The translations under genes and the position numbers were made by a program. A DNA stretch of 64,000 nucleotides from Blakeslea trispora (lineage: Eukaryota; Mucoromycota; Mucoromycetes; Mucorales; Choanephoraceae): assembly GCA_025331445.1 (NCBI GenBank), contig JAIWNE010000047.1:62001-126000 (forward strand), in the 5' to 3' direction. Under the pieces are notes generated by a model that saw only the letters and a list, made by a program, of their open reading frames with translations, ran no database searches and was not told where the DNA came from. Positions 33,067 through 44,157 of this stretch are shown here, piece after piece; position 1 is the first letter of the stretch; each line of letters starts with the position of its first letter.

Positions 33067-34728
33067 ATGACCTCTCATTTGAAATCTACAAAGAATAGAC
33101 CATCAGTCGAAAGCGATGGCTATTCATTACAGGATGAAGACCCACTTTCCTTACCATCTGAAACACTACTGAACACATCTGTCAATCGAGAACGTACTAT
33201 TCAGCAGAGAAAGAGCATAGCCAAGACATCGGCTATTAACTTGTTTTGGATATTCTCTTGGTAACTAAGGACAGCAAAATAAAATAATTCTCACTAGACT
33301 CACATTCTATATAGGTATATAGTAAGTGAAATTGATGGTATCTACATCAGTATAAATGTAACATGGATTTTTACCTTTAGTTTGCTACTATATTATCAGT
33401 CTATAACAAATGGATGTTTTCTGAAGATCACTACAATTTTCAATATCCTCTGTTTGTGACAAGTGTACATATGATTGTTCAATTCTTCTTTTCAGGTACA
33501 TCACTTTTGTTGGTGCCTAAACTACGACCCACCAAGAGACCTTCAGTATCAGATTATATGTAAGGCAAAAAAAAACAACCATGAAGATCTATGGATGTGA
33601 CACATTTAAACAGTGTTCTAGATACAAAATTCTGCCTTGTGCACTAGCTACCAGTCTTGATATTGGTCTATCCAATCTGTCTCTAAAGACAATCACCCTA
33701 TCGTTCTACAGTAAGTAAAAAAAAAGAAAGAGAAAACATGATGTTGTTTTATTAAATACTCTATAGCCATGTGCAAGTCATCTACCTTGGCTTTTGTACT
33801 GATATTCGCATTTATCTTTAAGCTGGAAAAGCCCAATTGGAAGCTTATCTTGATTATTATTATCATTACATTGGGTGTTATTCTGATGGTATCTGATGAA
33901 ACGGATTTTGAACTTGTTGGGTAAGTTCTCTTGAGTTGCTTGTTTTCTTTATAACTGACAAGTGGAAGGGAAGGTTTATTCAAGTGATGGCTGCTGCTGC
34001 TTGTGGTGGTCTTCGTTGGTCTCTAACAGAAGTCCTTTTGCGTAAAGAAAGTATGGGTCTTACTAATCCTTTTGCATCCATCTTTTTTTTGGCTCCTTCT
34101 CAGGCTGTTATTTTGCTGGCCATTTCAGCTATTGTGGAAGGCTATATTACTATCTTTAAAAGTGCCTTTTTTATTACTTTCTTGGAAGGTCTTCATACAG
34201 TAAGTGTGTTGTATGGAACCCATGTATTGTCTATATTGACCCCAAAACAAAAAGATTGGTATCATTCTAGCAGGCGGAAGTTTAGCCTTTTGTATGATTG
34301 TGTCTGAATTCTTTTTGATCAAACGTACCTCAGTGGTGACACTTAGTGTATGTGGTATCTTTAAAGAAGTGGCCACTATATTTATTTCCTCCATTGTGTT
34401 TGGTGATGTCTTGACTTTGATCAACATCATCGGTCTCTGCATCACTCTCTTTGGTATCGGTCTCTATAACTGGCTCAAGTTCAAGGCCATTGCTCTAAAG
34501 GCACGTAAAGAAACAGCCTCACTTGAGACAGAAGAACAAGTACATCAGTTGGATGGTCTACAGGAAGTTGGCAGTGATGAATTTGATGAACACGATATAC
34601 CAACTCATCTGTATAGTACAGTAGCCGAAAGTACGCCTATTTTATTGATTGATGGAGGCATGTCAAACTATAGAGATAGTGAGGATTATAACCAAAGAGC
34701 CAGTCAGGATAGATATGAACTACGTTAG
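33067..34728 (+). CDS. SLC35C2-like transporter of the triose-phosphate/nucleotide-sugar family
   Basis: Ten-TM drug/metabolite carrier resembling human SLC35C2 and yeast Ymd8, thought to act in the Golgi. Seven exons give 440 residues: 33067-33260, 33315-33321, 33381-33559, 33622-33710, 33767-33920, 33974-34199 and 34255-34728. Motifs are SVYNKWMF, LDIGLSNLSLKTITLSFYTM, the KSS motif in MCKSSTLAFVLIFA, GGLRWSLTEVLL and KRTSVVTLSVCGIFKEVATI. Exon 2 is only 7 nt and encodes the YI of TM1 (WYIFATILS); skipping it destroys the frame. N- and C-tails are long, hydrophilic and cytosolic in character. The substrate cannot be predicted from sequence. Confidence 0.87.
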
Positions 34729-35122
34729 AACGCTTAAAAAAAGTCCAATGAATAGAACAGGCTGAATAAAACAATAAAGTGGCTTACCAAAGAGAGTGTT
34801 GGATATTCCTAATAATAATAAAAAAAAAATAGGCCAATATTTTCCTATAGTGTGATCAAATAGGGCTAATCCTGTTTCTTACAATATTCTCTAAATTGAG
34901 GGTTTCTGTTGACTTTGAAAATAAGCCCTCTCTTTTTTTTAAAAAAAAAAACTCTATTAATAAATAAGGGGGGCATCACATGGAGTTTTCATAGTTATTT
35001 TTAGGAAAAAAAAAATCCCCCCCTTTTTTATCGATTTAAATTCCCGCTAATTTAATTTTTATCACTTTTTTTCATTATTCCTTTTCTTTTTCTCTCTTTT
35101 TTTTTTTATTCTTTCAATAAAG
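34729..35122. other. intergenic stretch, no gene seen
   Basis: AT-rich with G-, A- and T-homopolymer runs, then a pyrimidine tract directly before the SH3 gene start. Confidence 0.5.
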
Positions 35123-36286
35123 ATGGATAACACAAACTGTCATATTGCTAATCATGTATTAGCCTCCATTTTGCAAGATTTGTCGTTTTTAAAAGACAAT
35201 AGTTTTATAGAGCAAAAGACATACAATGATGTAGTTGCATTATTACCTTCCCGCATTCAACCACAACCACAGCAACCACAGCAACCACAACAACCATTGT
35301 CTGAAAGGCCTCCTTTGCCTACTCGTAAATCAATCAATGCAAGCACACCAACATTACCTATATCCCAACCTCGCGATTTACCAAAGTTACCTACTAGACG
35401 TACACCAGACTGGCAAAACGGACAATCTCAGCAAATGAACAAGACAATTCATTCAGAGCCTGAAAAAACAGCATCCCCTCCACCTCCTCCACCTGCTTAT
35501 GCACAGGCTGTGCAACAAGATACCATACTCACTACAGCTGAAGCACTTTATGATTACCATGGAGAAGATCCTTCTACTGACTTGTCATTTAAACAAGGCG
35601 ATATTATCGAAGTCATTGAATATGGTAAAATTTGAAACTAAAAAAAAAATCAATTGAAACTAAGATATATATACTATATAGTCAATGATGATTGGTGGAA
35701 GGGTACAGTGCATGGAAAGTCAGGCATCTTCCCTCAAAATCATGTCAAGAAAATAGCGTAAGTTCATCATGGGCTAAATTCAACCTTCTCTTATTTAATT
35801 CATTTATCAAAAGCCCTGTAGTGAAAGCTAAGCGACCTTGGGTACCTCCTGTATCGGCCAAACCTGCTTATTCACCTCCAGTGAACACACAACCTCATTA
35901 CTCTTCAGATACACATAACACGCCTTACAGTTATCCCCCTCCTCCTCAGGCAATGTATCAACCTCCTCCTGCTCCTCAAACAATGTATCCCCCTCCTCCA
36001 CCAGCTTCTGTTCAAAGCTATGGTCAACCTCCTCCTCCTCCTCCTGTTCAAAGTTATAGCCAACCACCTGCTGTGGTTGCGAATGGTCATGTAGAAGAAG
36101 AACATGGGGGAGACAATAAAGTAGCCAATATGGCAAAGAAGTTTGGTGGAAATGTCGCTACTGCAGCTACTTGGGGCTTTGGTGCAACACGTAAGTCCAT
36201 TTGATGTATTTTTTTTTTTGAATTGCATTGTTAAGCTCTTTTTCTTTTGTTTAGTTGGTAGTCAAGCTGCAAGTGCTATATTTTAG
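35123..36286 (+). CDS. SH3-domain protein, Lsb1/Pin3-like
   Basis: Four exons give 328 residues: 35123-35624, 35682-35757, 35814-36190 and 36255-36286. An N-terminal helical segment is followed by Q/P-rich low complexity, then a single SH3 domain at about 138-190 (AEALYDYHGEDPSTDLSF, DDWWKGTVHGKSGIFPQNHV), a long PPPP/Y-rich region, and a conserved tail FGGNVATAATWGFGATLGSQ ending AASAIF. The order matches yeast Lsb1 and Pin3, which bind the WASP protein Las17 and regulate actin patches. The proline-rich tail could itself bind other SH3 or profilin partners. The acceptor at 35813 (ATCAAAAG) is chosen because the TGTAG site eight bases downstream gives a stop. Confidence 0.85.
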
Positions 36287-36951
36287 ATGTTATTGGTAGC
36301 TGCTACTTTTCTCTCTTTTTTTTTATTATTGATTAGACCTCTTTATTTCCTGTGAAAGCTTTTTTTCTTAAAGGGAATAAATGCCTTTTTTTATTATTAT
36401 TGAATGTGTAAAGCAAATGGAAATGACTGATTCTAACAAGAAGAATGTCTTGTTTGAATACGATGGCAGTGTAAAAGAAGACTTTGCAAAGAACCATAAA
36501 GACGATTACTTACTTGTATAAAGCTTGAAGTAAACAAGTAGCTTCAAATTACAGATTAATTTGCTTATTTGTAGTTAGCTAACAGTTATTTAGCCATCAG
36601 CTAGATCAATTTGCTTCATTCACCTTCCACAAAGACATAAATCATATGTGTTCTATCTGATAAGCAAGATAGATAGACTATATAAAACTCCATAACAATG
36701 AGCAGAAAGATTTGGTGCTCAAGGGACTTTCTTTGAAAAGAGTGAATTCCCCATCGCCTATCTATGGCTCAACAGCAGATAGGCAAATAAAAGACGAGCT
36801 ATAGACCTGAGAAAGATGCATGAGACAAAGTAAAGCTTCAAATGCTATACTTTGAAAAGATTTCATATGATTGGCTAGTTTTTCTCTTTAAAGTAAAATT
36901 TTTTGTGTTCCTTTCAAAGCTTTTTTTTTTTATTATTTTACTGAAACGATC
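36287..36951. other. spacer with one tiny ORF
   Basis: Contains a 34-codon ORF at 36417-36521 (MEMTDSNKKNVLFEYDGSV and on, ending DDYLLV) with protein-like composition but no start context or family match; it could be a relic or microprotein. The rest is AT-rich promoter-type DNA. Confidence 0.3.
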
Positions 36952-37378
36952 ATGGCTGTTGAACAAGGTAAACTACTTTGAACATCTCAGCCCTCCCCTT
37001 TTTTTTTTTTTCTTTCAAAGTGCTAGATCGGTTTTGGCATCTGTATATTTTTTTTTGTTTTTGTTGCTGTACATGTTGAACTACAAGTCTTAGACTCGTC
37101 TTATAGGTAACCGTGCTTTCTACGATCGCAACACTCTCTTGGCTTTGGCTGGTAGTCCATTTGCTAAGGTGCCTCCAGTAAAGATGGCTTTTGTTCCCGG
37201 TGTCACCAGAACCCCCAACCAAAGTGATGTTGTGATGTCTTTCCGTAAAGAAAAGGATAGAAAGAAGGAAAAGGAAAAGGAAAAGAAGACTTGTAAGTTG
37301 ACATTATTGTATGAAAATCCATGCATCTCATTTTTCTTTTTACAAGTCAATCCCTTTGCTCTCCTTGGTGATGAATAA
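36952..37378 (+). CDS. eIF4E-binding protein (4E-BP-like)
   Basis: Three exons give 77 residues: 36952-36967, 37107-37292 and 37347-37378. The canonical eIF4E-binding motif YxxxxL-phi is YDRNTLL at residues 11-17. The following SPFAKVPP and PGVT (residues 22-39) line up with the animal 4E-BP block that carries the TOR-regulated Ser-Pro and Thr sites: S22-P23 is kept, the Thr before PP is Val here, and PGVT is intact, followed by RTP. A lysine/glutamate-rich stretch comes next and the protein ends FNPFALLGDE, which has a phenylalanine-led hydrophobic motif where 4E-BPs carry the TOS motif. Expected role: competing with eIF4G for eIF4E to repress cap-dependent translation. It is shorter than animal 4E-BPs (about 118). 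The first intron is 139 nt, unusually long here. Confidence 0.82.
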
Positions 37379-37459
37379 AGTACATGGGCAATAAACATTG
37401 CTTGTTTTTTTGTTTTCTAATAGAGTTGTTTATACCAAAAAAAGAAGGGAGGAAATACG

Positions 37460-39550
37460 ATGACAGTGATCTCAAAGGAGGAGATATTCATCCCTGAATT
37501 GGATGTGAGAAACTTCCTTGTTTATTGTTTATATGGATCTCTCTTTCTTTTTATTTTTTGCATGCGTCCCTTTAACCCATTTTTTTCTTTTTTTTTCTTT
37601 CTCTTATTTACTTTTTTTCTTTATTTCATACAATGTTGTTTTGGACAAAGCTGTTGACAGCAGCACATGCCGCAACAACCAGCATTCATCCTTTTCTATG
37701 CTTATATTATGTTCATCGATTGGGGTTTGATTTCTTGGTAGTCTCTATTCTGACTGCTTTTGTGATGATCTTGAAAGTTCCTGCCTCTGCATTTTGGATA
37801 GATCTGGTGGATCATCGACCTTCACTTCATGGTGTCTTGACGGCTCTATTGACTGCCATTGGAACAGCCGGCATTCTCTTGACTCTGTCTGTACCACCAA
37901 CATGGACACCTTTCTTACTGCCTATTGTTATCTTTTCTTGTGTCCTTGATGGTCTATTCTATCAACCACTTGAAGTCTTGATTGATAGTGCTATTATAAA
38001 GATACTTGGTGATTACAGAATCCTTTATGGTCAGTGAAGACTTGTTTCATGTTTTCCATCTCTTTTTTTTCTTTTTTTAAGCTTATTGATTTAGCTTTAA
38101 AGCACATGAAAGGCAATATGGTAAAATCATATCTGCATTGATGGCCATAGGTATAGGTTGGTTTCTAGATGATGATCATGATTTCGACACATTGATGGTG
38201 ACTATCTTGATTGGCTCTGTCATCTTGTTTCTCTTGTGCTTGTCCACAAGCGTGCAGCCTACTGATCCCACTCTATTGGGTATCACTCCACCAGACATAG
38301 ATGAGCAATCACCTCTTGTCAAACCTACTGATTTGGTAGACACCTCAAGTTTACCTTATTATAAACCCTATAGCTTATTTAGAGAACACTTGTCACATAT
38401 ATCAGAGGAAGATGCTAGTCTACTTCAACATATGACCACGACCAACAATTCAATTGCTACCAAATTATTACGTAGACCTATGAGTGTCTGTAGTGAGTTT
38501 TCGTGTATGTCTTATGCAACCATTCCAAACAACATGATGCGTAGTCAGTCAGCTATTATTCAGCCATACCCAATCCATCATGAATCTGAACATGATCAGC
38601 CAAAGTCACTTCAGGCCATTCAGTCTTCTATGCATCAGTTGTTGAATGATCAGATACCACCTTCTTTTGAGCTTGCTCGATTACCCTATCCTCCTCCACA
38701 AGCCCCTGCTATCGTGTTGATTACATTCATACCTGGCTATAATAAAAGGCAAGGCCCTCTACCACAACAAGAGAATCCCTCACGCTGTCATATCCCCTCA
38801 CATCATCATTATCAATCAAAATGGATTCTTCGCTCGTTTGCTAGTTCTATCTTTTGCTTGGGCATTGTATTTGGCATGACACAGCCTTTACTTTACCTTC
38901 ACCTCCATGATACTTTGGGGTTCCCTATGCATACCATAGGCCTTATTGGTTTTCTTACTATCCTTGCAGATTATTTAGCAAGACATCTTGTTCTTAAAGT
39001 AAAAGAAAAAAAGAAAAAGAAAGGTGGAGGAAAACAAGTGAATATTGATAAAGCTATTTTAGGTCATTCAATACTGCCATTTACCTACTATCATTGTTGG
39101 TGCACATATTACCTTGACTTTATGTACATTCAGTTACACTCAACTTCAACCTGGAGGTTGTCTATCAACTCAAGTTTGGGCTTCTGTACTGCAAAGCTTA
39201 TTTGGTAAGTTGGACACGAATCTCAAATTTTCCCTCTCTCTCTCTCTCTTTTTTTTATTTACTTGAAACAAACAGCACTTGCCATACACTCGGTTTGGCT
39301 TATGGCAGCCCATCAAGTAGATTCGGTTGTATTGATAGGCCATGAGCGAATGATGCTAAAAGGAACAATGGCAGCATTGTATAGTAGTCTGGGCCCTGCT
39401 CTTGGGTTGCTCTTGACTGGTTATCTAGTAGGCTTTCAACCAGAACAGTATGACGATACAATGCACGGCTATCACTTTGTTTATCAATATGCTGCTTTAT
39501 TCTCTATCATAAGCGGTATTTTATCTTGGGAATGGTCAGCTTCTAATTAA
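37460..39550 (+). CDS. major facilitator superfamily transporter, MFS_1-like/MFSD6 type
   Basis: Five exons give 582 residues: 37460-37504, 37651-38033, 38095-38998, 39063-39204 and 39276-39550. The first half carries about six TM segments (LYYVHRLGFDFLVVSILTAF, LLTAIGTAGILLTL, DGLFYQPLEVLIDSA). A central hydrophilic loop of about 180 residues is rich in S/H/Q/P, followed by the second TM bundle (SIFCLGIVFGMTQPLLYLHL, HTIGLIGFLTIL, GTMAALYSSLGPALGLLLTG). AALYSSLGPALG and the GMTQP helix fit the MFS_1-like group (nucleoside/maltose-permease-like). The first intron (143 nt, GTGAGA donor) is less certain. The substrate is unknown. It converges with USE1 (131 bp). Confidence 0.75.
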
Positions 39551-39680
39551 TTTTTGTGTAAAACGTAGATATATATAAAGACATTATTTTCATCTTTATA
39601 AACCATACAGGTTTCTTAAAAACCCAAAGAGAAGGGAGAGCTTCACTCCAAGTGAGTCAACAGAGTTTTGTTTATTTGTT

Positions 39681-40785
39681 TTAAGCCTTTGGTAGGAACT
39701 TGATGGTGAAAAAGACAAGCACAAACATGATGCAGACAAATAATACAAGTGCCATCGACATAAAACTAGTGCCCCATGATTTTGCATAATGCTTATCTAA
39801 ACGCTGTCTTTCCTTTGTCATGTTGGACAGGTTATTTTCAACTGCTCTTTGTGCATCCTTGAGTACAACATCATCCTTAGACAGCGTATCTCCAAATGCT
39901 TGACTGTTGAGCTTAAGTTGTTGAGCCATTCGACTGAGATCAGTGGTGAGTTCATCGTGCAGTTGACGATGATGTTGAAGAACATGCTCAATATTAGTTG
40001 TCTCATCCTCTCGTGTGGCAACATTTCTAGATCAGCGTTAATTGCTTTTGTTTCTCTTTGCTTAGCATGGTCTTTACCTTTGGCGTAAACGAGTGTTTTC
40101 TGTGCTCTCTGGTGTATTGGTTTGCTTGGGTTCTTTGGTATCTTGATCAACAAGTTCTTCTTCTTCTTCATCTTGAGGCATTGACTGATGTTCAAGACAT
40201 ACAACGGTAAGCCTTGGTGTCTTTTATACAATTAAAAAAAAAGAACTCTTACCTTTGTGGATTGTTCGAGTTCCTCTTGTTGATGTTTTAGTTCATATAG
40301 CCATTCTGGATCTGGTTTCTCGAGTTCCTTTAATCTCTCTAGATGTCTCTTCTTGACGATCCGAGCCTCAGATATGCCCTTTTCTACATTGACATACTAC
40401 ATATGAATTGTCAGTGAGCTGAATAGGATTCAATATAGAGAGGATAACATTACTGAGGCGTGTATAGAGACCAGATTAGACAGTTGATGGATACGGTCTG
40501 AATAGAGACTGATAAGATGGAGTTTAGTTGACATCACGTGTTCAGATGATAAAAAAAAGTATTCCATTACGTCTTTGATGATTTGGCTTGAAGATTGACT
40601 AGATATTTTACATACTAGGGTTGACAAGTGAATGGTCATGAAAGGAGGAATAGATCGCATCACCTTACAGTAGCAAATTTTCTCTTTTCAGAGGGTTCCC
40701 AAACATCAATAGGTTGTTTCTTTAATTCATTCTCACAGCTAACTAAGAGTCTATGTAGATTGATTTCTTCAGTAGTAGATAACAT
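39681..40785 (-). CDS. USE1: SNARE protein Use1
   Basis: Use1 is the ER SNARE that acts with Sec20, Ufe1 and Sec22 in Golgi-to-ER retrieval. Five exons give 283 residues: 40785-40664, 40598-40454, 40384-40253, 40184-40078 and 40026-39681. The N-terminus INLHRLLVSCE resembles the Use1 start. The C-terminal SNARE helix (LKLNSQAFGDTLSKDDVVLK, AQRAVENNLSN) leads to one C-terminal anchor (MALVLFVCIMFVLVFFTIKF) and ends LPKA, as in family members ending MPK. An acidic linker (QDEEEEELVDQD) lies between. Exon 1 uses the GTGATG donor at 40663; the first GTAAGG site leaves the frame. The junction of exons 1 and 2 is the least certain. Confidence 0.85.
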
Positions 40786-40896
40786 TCTATAGGGTTTATT
40801 ATGATAATGAAAAAAAAAAAAAAAAAAGAGAGAGAGAGAAAAGAAAGGAGGATATACAAAAGGGAAAAAACAAAATTAAAGAAAAAAGACGGACTT

Positions 40897-42400
40897 TTAA
40901 GCGGAAGTGGCGAGTTGTTGAACTGCACCAGCAAAACGAGAGACACCTTCAATAGCATCCGATTCACTGATATTCAATGGAGGAATAACACGCACTGTAT
41001 TACAACCAGCAGTGACTAACAAAAGACCACGCTCACGAGCCATTTTGACGATAGGAGAAGGATCCTTGTTGAATTCAACACCGATCAATAAACCCTTGCC
41101 ACGTACTTCTTTAATCAAATCAGGATGTTCCTTTTGAACTTCACCCAATAATTGCTTGAGGAAAGCACCCTTTTCGTTTACTTGAGCAATAAACTCAGGA
41201 GAGGTGATACGACCTACCACATGCAAGGCAACAGCAGAAGCAAGAGGGTTACCGCCAAAGGTAGTGCCATGGTCACCCAACTTGATCATCTCGCCTACCT
41301 TCTCGGTTGTCATGATGGCACCAATAGGAACACCATTGGCCAAGGGCTTTGCCATCGTCAAGATATCGGGCACACATGTCTTCTCAAAGTGTTGATGACC
41401 CCACATTTTACCTGTACGACCAAGACCACATTGAATTTCATCAAAGATCAACAAGGTGTTGGTTTGGTTACAGCGTTCACGCAAGGCTTGTAAGAATTCA
41501 GCCTTGGCGGGATGCACACCACCCTCACCTTGAATAGGCTCAATGATCACACCACAGGTCTTTTCGGTGATGACATCCAGGGCAGCTTGAACATCGTTGA
41601 AGGGACTCGTTTTGATACCGGGAATAAGGGGAGCAAATGGTTTTTGATACTTGGGGTTGTAAGTGACAGACAAGGCACCCATGGATCGACCATGGAAGGC
41701 ATTGGTGAAAGAGACAATCTCATGCTTTTCAGGGCCCGCCACTTCCTTCCCCCACTTTCGAGCAAACTTGAGAGCACCTTCATTGGCTTCAGTACCTGAA
41801 TTGGCCAAGAAGAGTTTACTGGCCCAGGTACCACCATGCTGACGAGTGGCTTCGACAATCTTCTTGGCTAATTCACCAGCATTCTCATGATGATACAGGT
41901 TGCTGGTATGGACAAGACGGTTGGCTTGATCAAACAACACTTGAGCCACTTGGGGATCTGAATGACCCAATGCATTGACAGCGATACCGGCAGTGAAATC
42001 CAAATAGGAACGATCTTGAGTATCGAACAGATAACAACCTTTGCCATGAGACATGACAACATCAGGTCTAGCATAGGTGTTGACTGTATATTTACTGTAT
42101 TCTTGAACTTTGGCAATTGTAGCAGTAGGTACATCATGATCAGGATGTGTCAACTAGAAGTTAAAAAAAAAGAATTCATTAGAGTGTGGGAAAAAAAAGA
42201 GAGACCAGACAAGGGTGGGAAAGTAGACTTTACGTTGGTTACAGGTTTAATTAGACTAGAGGCAGCATAAGAGCGTTTCTAAATGAATATGTCAGTATTC
42301 TCTCCCCTTTTTTTTTTTGTAGTTGACATAGATGCACACAGATATTTACCAAAATGCATGGTTGAATAGAACGACTCAATCGATTGATAGATCTGTACAT
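40897..42400 (-). CDS. ARG8: acetylornithine aminotransferase, mitochondrial
   Basis: PLP-dependent class III aminotransferase converting N-acetylglutamate semialdehyde to N-acetylornithine in arginine synthesis. Three exons give 450 residues: 42400-42350, 42278-42234 and 42153-40897. The two short first exons encode an arginine-rich presequence (MYRSINRLSRSI, LKRSYAASS), fitting mitochondrial import. Core motifs are LANSGTEANEGALKFARK, NAFHGRSMGALS, IIEPIQGEGGVHPA, LIFDEIQCGLGRTGKMW, the PLP lysine K301 in TMAKPLANGVPIG, and TTFGGNPLASAVAL. The start lies just upstream of BLOC1S2 on the same strand and the end is 111 bp from the USE1 start. Ornithine aminotransferase is the closest alternative, but the LANSGTEANE/GRTGKMW set and presequence favour Arg8. 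Confidence 0.93.
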
Positions 42401-42692
42401 ATTGCTAAATCGATAAAAGAATGAAAAAAAGAAAAGAAAAGAATCTTACAATAGAACTAACAAGCGATCTATTTGATTATCTTTAAATTTTTGAAGTCAC
42501 AGCTTCTCTTTGCTGTACACTTCGTGAGTCATTTTTCCTAAAGTAAACTACGGCATTTCAAAATCCTCAAGACCTCTGCCAATCAATCTCTCTTGATAAA
42601 GGTGGCTCTTTCTTTTTCTTTTACTGCATTAAACCACATAAACTAGACTCATTCCAATCATTCAAATTTTTGCTTGATTTTTATTGCTCTTG

Positions 42693-43292
42693 TTATGTGG
42701 CTCGATGGATGATTTTTGAAACTTTGCTTTCTGTACATGTATTTATTTTTGAAAGATTGATATATGCTGTCTTTTTTTTTGTAGAAAACAGTTGGTTTTG
42801 TTTGCTTACCTAAGTGTGTAGAATATTCATCCAAGGCCTTTGTTGTCTTTTCTAATTCAACAGCTTGTTGATGCAGTTCATCAATCTGGTTGGCAAATTC
42901 TGAAAATTCATCGTCTATTATCATGAAACCATTAGTTTTCTTCTAATAAAAAAAAAAGACACCCCCCCCTGAACAGAACTTACAGTTTGCTTGTAATCCA
43001 GAGATTTCCTTCATAATACGCTGATTCATTTGACTCAGTTGCATATATTTTTCTTGTGTTGTCTTATTCATGCTCTCAAATAACTCACAATCCTCTATTG
43101 TTACTATCCATGAGATCTATCATTAATAAACAAAAGGGAAAAGGGAAAGGGAAGCTTACACTTTAATTCGGCTTTTGTGTATTCACAAAAGTGTTTATAG
43201 GCATCTTCAGTTAACCTCGCAATATGTTCTTGATTTAATCCTTTCATATATTCATCTGGCTTCAAGCTGTTGGTTGGTTTGATATCTGACAT
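42693..43292 (-). CDS. BLOC1S2: BLOC-1 complex subunit 2 homologue
   Basis: Four exons give 131 residues (human BLOC1S2 has 142): 43292-43160, 43103-42984, 42914-42810 and 42730-42693. The protein is helical and mostly coiled coil. EDCELFESMNKTTQEKYMQL matches the BLOC1S2 signature around ENMNKLTSLKYLEM, and LDEYSTHLESK matches the C-terminal LDAYSKKLEAK region. BLOC-1 and BORC act in endosome and lysosome trafficking; this subunit is shared between them in animals. The exon 2 acceptor is GGATAG at 43104, the only nearby site that keeps the frame. The exon 4 acceptor (GTACAG, 42731) is chosen because it yields the family ending; a second AAAG site seven bases on is also in frame. Confidence 0.83.
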
Positions 43293-43302
43293 AGTATTGA
43301 AG

Positions 43303-43330
43303 AAAAAGAGAGAGAGAGAGAGAGAGAGAA
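43303..43330 (+). repeat. (GA)n simple repeat
   Basis: A run of about twelve GA dinucleotides lies between the divergent BLOC1S2 and SUB1 starts. It faces a TC/T-rich tract at 43397-43425 in front of SUB1, a purine/pyrimidine layout common in these promoters. Confidence 0.8.
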
Positions 43331-43443
43331 AGCGAGAGAAATAAACACGTCACTCATCTCTCTCAAAAAGCGCACGCGTGAATTAACTTGTTGTTTTCTC
43401 TCTCTTTTTTTTTTCTTCTCTTTATTTACAGTTGTCAACTAAA

Positions 43444-44055
43444 ATGCCTAAAACAAGTGAATTTATTGATGATGAAGATGATCAAAGCTACAAGGTAAAC
43501 AAAAAAGAAAGAGAACATAAAAGCAGACAAATGAATGTTGTCATAGCCTGGAAAAGAACAAGTGGATGATGAAGAGTTTGAAGAACAGGTTAGGTGTCAC
43601 AAGCGATCAAAATGAAATGCAGCAGCAGTAAACTCATGCAGTTTTACATAGGAATCAAAGCCAGTAAAGAGAAAGAGAGAAGATGAAACTGAAAAACAAC
43701 GTGATAAAGATGGCAATCAGATCTTTCCGGTAATCATCAAGACAAAAAAGAAAAAGAAAATATGAGTCAAAATGACAAAAGATTGTATTAGTTATCTTCC
43801 AAGAGAAGAGTCACTATTCGTGCATTCTCCAGTGGTGAAGGATCCGTCGATCTCCGTGAATTCTACCTAGACAAGAATACACAGGAATTAAAGCCCGGCA
43901 AAGGTAATGAAAAGCAGGAAAGAAGAGTTAGCTATCTAACTGTCCTATTAGGTATATGTTTGCCCTTGGCTCAATGGAAGAAATTAAAGGAGCACATGAA
44001 TGATATCGATGAGGCCATTGAGGCCCTTTCTTCTTCATCTAAAAAACAAAAATAA
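43444..44055 (+). CDS. SUB1: transcriptional coactivator PC4/Sub1
   Basis: Single-stranded-DNA-binding coactivator of RNA polymerase II that also affects elongation and DNA repair. Five exons give 128 residues: 43444-43494, 43547-43588, 43652-43729, 43792-43903 and 43952-44055. An acidic N-terminus (FIDDEDDQ, VDDEEFEEQ) and a lysine-rich segment (SKPVKRKRE) precede the PC4 core (RRVTIRAFSSGEGSVDLREF, then KPGKGICLPLAQWKKLKEHM). All introns are short and in phase. The stop is only 102 bp before the HIS5 start on the same strand, so HIS5's promoter must overlap SUB1's 3' end. Confidence 0.93.
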
Positions 44056-44157
44056 AGAAACTATGCAATGTCACAAAAAAAAAAAGTGACTCATTCTCTA
44101 TCTATTTATACGCTTGCTTTTTTTTTTCTTTTTTTTCTTTTATTATTATTATTAATC

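Noticed and set aside
44068..44157. Upstream start for HIS5
   Set aside because: The extension is a homopolymer-driven Leu/Phe run; family members start near 44158.
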